This document shows positions 59,646 to 64,000 of a stretch of 64,000 nt of DNA, piece after piece. How positions within the stretch are numbered: the stretch's first letter is position 1; every line of letters starts with the position of its first letter. The position numbers and the translations under genes are program-made. The stretch comes from Hyphomicrobiales bacterium (GTDB lineage Bacteria; Pseudomonadota; Alphaproteobacteria; Rhizobiales; NORP267). The stretch lies in the NCBI GenBank assembly GCA_021775875.1, contig JAJFHA010000011.1, forward strand, positions 324,178 through 388,177. Direction: 5' to 3'. The notes beneath the pieces were generated by a model. The model was given only the letters and a program-made list of their open reading frames with translations, ran no database searches and was not told the origin of the DNA.

Positions 59646-60605
59646 ATGGAAAACACATCATCTTCATCTGTAAATAAGGCCCGAAACAGAAGCCTTTTGC
59701 GAGGCTTTTTTACAGGCATTGGCCTTGTCTTCCTGATTGCTTTCAATCCGTCTTCATTCGCGCAAACAGCCAATGAAGCAGCCACAGCGGCGCGAGAACA
59801 AATCGAGCAGGGCCGCAAGTATTTGCAGGAGAATAATTATCCGATCGCAAGGACTACGCTGACCCAGGTCATTCGCAACGAACATACGCCACCTGACTGG
59901 ATGGCGATTGCATTTTTCTACCGGGGTATCTCCAACCGGATGAGTGGTCAGAATAACGCCGCTATCGCGGATTTCATAAACGCACTTTGGCTGAAAACTT
60001 TGCCTGCACCTATTCAAGCGCAAACCTATTATCATCGTGCACACTCATATGCAGCTCTTAATAAAGTTGATCAAGCTCTTGCTGATTTGGATCAGGCCGC
60101 GATTTTGGCACCGCATGAAGAACGCATTGTACAGGCCCGCACTGAATTGATGGAGGCATCTGGCCGAGAAGTGACAGCTTCGACTGCACCACAAATTTCC
60201 CCTACTGATGAAGAGCTGGCTGCCAATGCGGTACGCCATTCATTAGGTGACACCCTGTATTCCCGACCTCAGACTGGTAGCAGTCCCATGTCGTCGCAAG
60301 CACCTGTGGTATCTTCAGCTCCAGCAAGGCAAATATCTCTGCAGCCGGAATCTGGCCCGGAAGGCATCCATATCCAGCTCGGTGCATTGGGGTCGCAAGA
60401 AATTGCTGAAGCTGAATGGCAACGCATATCGCAGATGCACAGGGATGTGCTTAGCGGTCTGGCGCCAAGCTACGAAGTTGTGACGCGGGACGGCAGAAGA
60501 TTAGTAAGATTGCAGGCCGGTCCGGCTGCATCTTTGTCTTCAGCTCGCAATTTGTGTTCTTTGTTGCAAGGCCGCGGGCAGGACTGCATTACAATTTCTC
60601 GTTAA
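59646..60605 (+). CDS. Exported TPR and SPOR-domain protein
   Basis: 319 residues with a signal sequence (about 15-40, ending SFAQ), a TPR-like helical region (about 48-165, with AQTYYHRAHSYAALNKVDQALADLDQAAIL), a Pro/Ser-rich linker, and a C-terminal SPOR domain (about 240-319, IHIQLGALGSQEIAEAEWQRI ... LQAGPAASLSSARNLCSLL). Predicted periplasmic, binding septal peptidoglycan. It follows glmS by 73 bases. Confidence 0.85.
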   Translation: MENTSSSSVNKARNRSLLRGFFTGIGLVFLIAFNPSSFAQTANEAATAAREQIEQGRKYLQENNYPIARTTLTQVIRNEHTPPDWMAIAFFYRGISNRMSGQNNAAIADFINALWLKTLPAPIQAQTYYHRAHSYAALNKVDQALADLDQAAILAPHEERIVQARTELMEASGREVTASTAPQISPTDEELAANAVRHSLGDTLYSRPQTGSSPMSSQAPVVSSAPARQISLQPESGPEGIHIQLGALGSQEIAEAEWQRISQMHRDVLSGLAPSYEVVTRDGRRLVRLQAGPAASLSSARNLCSLLQGRGQDCITISR

Positions 60606-60766
60606 GCACACCAGATTATTTGCTGTATTTTTCGTGCAAATTAAAGACAATCCCCCATATTCAGGACATAATGCGCCGATCCAATAGGGATATCGGTATG
60701 GAATAGTATGCTGAGCGGATAATTTGTCCGTGAAATTGATGTAGTCTATCGGGCAAATTAAATTTA

Positions 60767-61534
60767 ATGGCAAGACGCAATAAAAAAACGGATGAGCCTG
60801 TAGAGCTGACATCATTGACCACACCGACAAAGAGCGAGGTGCGGTTTCGCACGCGTCTTCGGAACTATTTCCTGACCGGCCTGGTGATAGCCGCCCCGAT
60901 CAGCATTACAGTCTATCTAACGTGGTCGTTTGTTAATCTGGTGGATGGCTGGATCAAGCCATTGGTGCCTGCAGCTTATAATCCGGAAAATTACCTGCCA
61001 TTCTCGCTTCCAGGCGTTGGATTGATTTTCGCTTTTATTTTCATAACGATACTTGGCGCGTTAACGGCAAATCTGTTTGGCCGCACGATCATCAGTTACG
61101 GCGAAATGATGCTCAATCGCATGCCGATAGTGCGAAATCTTTATAGCGCTCTCAAACAGATTTTTGAGACGGTAGTCTCCCAAAGCAATACTTCGTTTCG
61201 CGATGTTGGCATTATCGAATATCCTCGAAAAGGCTTGTACGCGATTGTGTTCATATCAACTGCAACGGAAGGCGAGATCAAAACCCGGATCGACGATGGC
61301 GGTGGCATGTTGAGCGTTTTCCTGCCAACGACGCCAAACCCGACGTCGGGTTTTTTGCTATTTGTTCCTAAGGCCGATGTAACCATTTTGGATATGTCGG
61401 TAGAGGAGGCTGCAAAACTGGTTATTTCAGCCGGATTGGTTACGCCTGAACACCCTTTGGGTGCCGCAGCGGCGGAAGATGATGACGGTTTGGAAACGGA
61501 AAACTCAACCGAACCTGCTATTGGTTCGAAATAA
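60767..61534 (+). CDS. DUF502 family membrane protein
   Basis: 255-residue protein with two transmembrane helices near the N-terminus (FLTGLVIAAPISITVYLTWSFV and GVGLIFAFIFITILGALTANLFG), then the conserved RMPIVRNLYSALKQIFETV and FLPTTPNPTSGFLLFVPK of the DUF502 family (PF04367). The function is not established. It is convergent with recG, the two ending two bases apart. Confidence 0.9.
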   Translation: MARRNKKTDEPVELTSLTTPTKSEVRFRTRLRNYFLTGLVIAAPISITVYLTWSFVNLVDGWIKPLVPAAYNPENYLPFSLPGVGLIFAFIFITILGALTANLFGRTIISYGEMMLNRMPIVRNLYSALKQIFETVVSQSNTSFRDVGIIEYPRKGLYAIVFISTATEGEIKTRIDDGGGMLSVFLPTTPNPTSGFLLFVPKADVTILDMSVEEAAKLVISAGLVTPEHPLGAAAAEDDDGLETENSTEPAIGSK

Positions 61535-61536
61535 CC

Positions 61537-63636
61537 CTATCCTGACGCCAATAGCCGGATCGCCTCACCACGTTCAAACAGATGCAGCAAAATTCTGAGC
61601 GCTTTCCCGCGCTCGGATTGAAGCAGTCTGTCTTGGCTCAAAGTGTGACGGGCGTCCTGTCTCGCTGTTTCCAGCAAGCCTGCATGATGCTCCAGTTGCA
61701 CCAGTCTAAATCCCGGAACGCCGCTTTGCTGGGTTCCGAGAATATCACCTTCACCGCGAAGCCGTAAATCTTCTTCCGCTATTCTGAACCCGTCTTCGGT
61801 TTCCCGCATAATTGCCAGTCGCGCTTCGGCATTTTTTGATAAAGGTCCGCGATACAGCAGGATACAACTGGATTTTGTGGTGCCACGGCCAACACGACCA
61901 CGCAATTGATGCAATTGGGCCAACCCAAAACGTTCCGCATTTTCAATCACCATGATTGTTGCGTCGGAAACATCCACACCCACTTCAATGACAGTTGTCG
62001 CAACGAGGATACCAATAACACCATTGGTAAAGTCGCTCATGACTTTGTTCTTGTCGGCCGCTTTCATACGCCCATGGACAAGACCAACCCGGCTACCAAA
62101 CCGGCTTTGCAATGCGTCAAACCGGTCTTCGGCAGATTTGGCGTCGATCAACTCAGACTCTTCAACCAACGGGCACACCCAGTAAACCCGCGCCCCGGAT
62201 TTCACAGCGACATCAAGTCGCAACAACAAATCCGCTTCCCGGTCCAGCGGAATAATACGCGTGTCGACAGGTTTCCGCCCAGCAGGTTTTTCCAACAATC
62301 GGGAAACATCCATGTCGCCGAATGCGGCCAGGACGAGGCTGCGCGGGATCGGCGTTGCCGTCATAACAAGCAGATCGGCATTGTTCCCTTTTTCAGCGAG
62401 TGCGAGCCGTTGATGGACACCAAACCGGTGTTGCTCATCAATCACCGCAAGACCAAGTTCGCGGAACTGTACGTCTTCCTGAAATCCAGCATGGGTAGAA
62501 ATCAGAATATCGATTTTGCCAATTTTTAGATCTTCGAGCAATTCGGTCCGGGCTTTGCCTTTTATCCGTCCGGTTAGCACACCAAGTCTGATACCACTTG
62601 CTTTACATAAGGGGGACAGGGTTTCGTAATGCTGCTGAACCAGAATTTCGGTTGGTGCCATGATCGCTGCCTGAGATCCGGATTCAACCGCTATCGCCAT
62701 TGCCAACAAGGCCACAATGGTTTTACCGCTACCGACATCGCCTTGCAGAAGACGCAACATCCGATCTGGCCGCCCCAGATCATCGGCGATTTCTTCCAGC
62801 GACCGTTCCTGCGATGTTGTGAGGGTGAAGGGCAGGGCTTCCAGAATGCGCCGCCGCTTGCTCCCGTCTCCTCGCCGCCGACGGCCAAGGGCACGGCGCA
62901 GCCTTTGGCGCACCAGATTAAGCGCCAATTGCCCAGCCAATAGTTCATCATACGCAAGGCGGCTACGGCCTGGCCCGTCAGGTTCAAGCGCCGCGAAATC
63001 TTGTGGGTGATGCACTTCTGAAAGCGCAACCTTCAACGAAGGCCAGCGATGTTCGAGCAGCAGGTTGGGTTCAATCCATTCAGGAAGAGCGGGGAGGGTG
63101 TTCAGGCTTTCTGTGATCAATGGTGCCAATATCTTGCCGGAAAGGCCAGCAGTGAGCGCATATACCGGTTCTATCTGCGGGATTGTATCCACGCGATCCA
63201 GCGCCGCGATATATTGCGGATGGGCCATCTGGAAGCTATCACGATAAGCTGTAATTTCACCGCTGATCCGCCGAATTTCGCCTTCAGGTAGTTGTTTTTT
63301 CAAATAGTCCGAATGCGCCGAGAAAAAAACAAGTGTCAATTCTCCGGAATCATCAAACACATTGATTGTGTAGGGCAAGCCCTTTCGCCGCGACGGGGTA
63401 TGCGCACCAACCGTGACATCCAGCGTAGCGGTCTTGCCGGATTCAATTGCGGCCATATTTGGCAGCAGTCTTCGGTCGATCACCTGCCAGGGCAAATGAA
63501 ACAACAAATCCAGAACTCGCGCTTCCTCTTCCATGGGCCTGTTCAAGAGTTTTACCAACAGAGCGGCACGACGATGCCCAACCCCTTTCAGATTGCTCAC
63601 AGTGGCGAATAACGGATTTAGTATTTCTGGCCGCAT
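61537..63636 (-). CDS. recG: ATP-dependent DNA helicase RecG
   Basis: Branch-migrating helicase that rescues stalled forks. The 699 residues start MRPEILNPLFATVSNLKGVG with the wedge/OB region, and have Walker A LLQGDVGSGKT, DEQHRFGVHQR (DExH motif), VMTATPIPRSL and the motif VI segment HQLRGRVGRG. ATG 63636 is chosen over 63666 as the family start. Divergent from sdhE. Confidence 0.96.
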   Translation of the reverse strand: MRPEILNPLFATVSNLKGVGHRRAALLVKLLNRPMEEEARVLDLLFHLPWQVIDRRLLPNMAAIESGKTATLDVTVGAHTPSRRKGLPYTINVFDDSGELTLVFFSAHSDYLKKQLPEGEIRRISGEITAYRDSFQMAHPQYIAALDRVDTIPQIEPVYALTAGLSGKILAPLITESLNTLPALPEWIEPNLLLEHRWPSLKVALSEVHHPQDFAALEPDGPGRSRLAYDELLAGQLALNLVRQRLRRALGRRRRGDGSKRRRILEALPFTLTTSQERSLEEIADDLGRPDRMLRLLQGDVGSGKTIVALLAMAIAVESGSQAAIMAPTEILVQQHYETLSPLCKASGIRLGVLTGRIKGKARTELLEDLKIGKIDILISTHAGFQEDVQFRELGLAVIDEQHRFGVHQRLALAEKGNNADLLVMTATPIPRSLVLAAFGDMDVSRLLEKPAGRKPVDTRIIPLDREADLLLRLDVAVKSGARVYWVCPLVEESELIDAKSAEDRFDALQSRFGSRVGLVHGRMKAADKNKVMSDFTNGVIGILVATTVIEVGVDVSDATIMVIENAERFGLAQLHQLRGRVGRGTTKSSCILLYRGPLSKNAEARLAIMRETEDGFRIAEEDLRLRGEGDILGTQQSGVPGFRLVQLEHHAGLLETARQDARHTLSQDRLLQSERGKALRILLHLFERGEAIRLLASG

Positions 63637-63759
63637 AATGAGGCAGTTTAGCCTGAAATTCGACAAAAATCCCTATAGGATACGCTATCGCGAATTTATG
63701 GGTATAAACCCTCATTGAATCTGTTACATCGACCCTCTTAGTTATTGAAAGACCGAGCC

Positions 63760-64000
63760 GTGAGTGAGCAGCTAGACATTCGAAAACGCAGATTGAAATT
63801 TCGTGCCTGTCATCGCGGCATCCGCGAGATGGATATCCTGTTCACTGTTTTTGTCAGGGAACATCTTGACGGTCTGAGCGCCGAAGAATGCGACCAATTG
63901 GAAATCCTTCTTGAAGAATCCGATCACGATATTCTGCCATGGATTTCTGGCGGCAAACAAATACCAGAAGCATTTGAGACCAGTATCATGGAAAAACTGC
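63760..64000 (+). CDS. sdhE: Succinate dehydrogenase assembly factor SdhE (FAD assembly; runs off window)
   Basis: Small protein that promotes FAD attachment to SdhA. From GTG 63760 the 80 visible residues include RKRRLKFRACHRGIREMDIL, with the RGxxE motif that contacts the flavoprotein, and PWISGGKQIPE. The family is about 85-100 residues, so a short C-terminal part is missing. The recG-sdhE arrangement is common in alphaproteobacteria. Confidence 0.93.
   Translation, partial: MSEQLDIRKRRLKFRACHRGIREMDILFTVFVREHLDGLSAEECDQLEILLEESDHDILPWISGGKQIPEAFETSIMEKL

Overview
This window is a contiguous piece of an alphaproteobacterial chromosome, almost entirely housekeeping genes. The class is indicated by a PopZ-type polar organising protein, by the gene order argS / SPOR protein / nagZ / scpA / scpB / ... 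/ tatABC / serS / surE / pcm / NlpD-like, by recG facing sdhE, by a tolC / popZ / valS block, and by a GAAC-N7-GAAC SOS box. GC content looks moderate by eye (not computed). I would not name an order or genus from this alone. No rRNA, CRISPR, phage, transposase or insertion sequence was seen, and no gene-free stretch exceeds about 300 bases; the longest is 13513-13803.

Layout. 1-2.3 kb (minus): AlaX-type tRNA editing protein (cut by the left edge), cysK and a thioesterase. 2.4-7.2 kb: FAH-family hydrolase, membrane nucleotide-sugar 4,6-dehydratase, tRNA-Asn, 3-hydroxyacyl-CoA dehydrogenase, tRNA-Cys. 7.4-13.5 kb: Pcm-like methyltransferase, TolC, PopZ, ValS. 13.8-18.9 kb: IlvD, Sel1-repeat protein, then minus-strand XthA and ErpA/IscA-type protein, then Dgt. 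18.9-33 kb: a long plus-strand run covering ArgS, an inner-membrane SPOR protein, NagZ, ScpA/ScpB, an orphan ABC ATPase, TatABC, SerS, SurE, Pcm and an NlpD/DipM-like lipoprotein. 33-38 kb: DUF815 ATPase (minus), then YajC-SecD-SecF followed by two proteins related to human complex I assembly factors. 38-45.7 kb: TrmFO (minus), a tandem pair of unrecognised lipoproteins, UvrA and an isocitrate-lyase/PEP-mutase family enzyme (minus), then divergent SSB. 45.7-55 kb: CDF exporter and MarC (minus), GyrA, LysE-type exporter, CoaD, two cyclophilins, QueA, Tgt, tRNA-Lys. 55.2-64 kb: coiled-coil SPOR-like membrane protein (minus), GlmU, GlmS, TPR/SPOR protein, DUF502 protein, RecG (minus) and SdhE (cut by the right edge).

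Themes. Cell envelope and division: three SPOR-type proteins, NagZ, NlpD-like activator, GlmU/GlmS, TolC, Tat and Sec export. Chromosome handling: ScpAB, GyrA, PopZ, SSB, UvrA, RecG, XthA, Dgt. Translation and tRNA: ValS, ArgS, SerS, AlaX, QueA-Tgt, TrmFO, three tRNAs.

Most worth a second look: (1) the paired lipoproteins at 39793-41164, which share an identically spaced Cys/His/Asp set; (2) a Tgt that has lost three of its four zinc ligands; (3) a perfect SOS box inside the divergent ssb promoter, with an ICL/PEPM-family gene lying between that box and uvrA; (4) a Pcm paralogue without the usual substrate loop; (5) a structured intergenic region before ilvD with a terminator-like hairpin on the minus strand.
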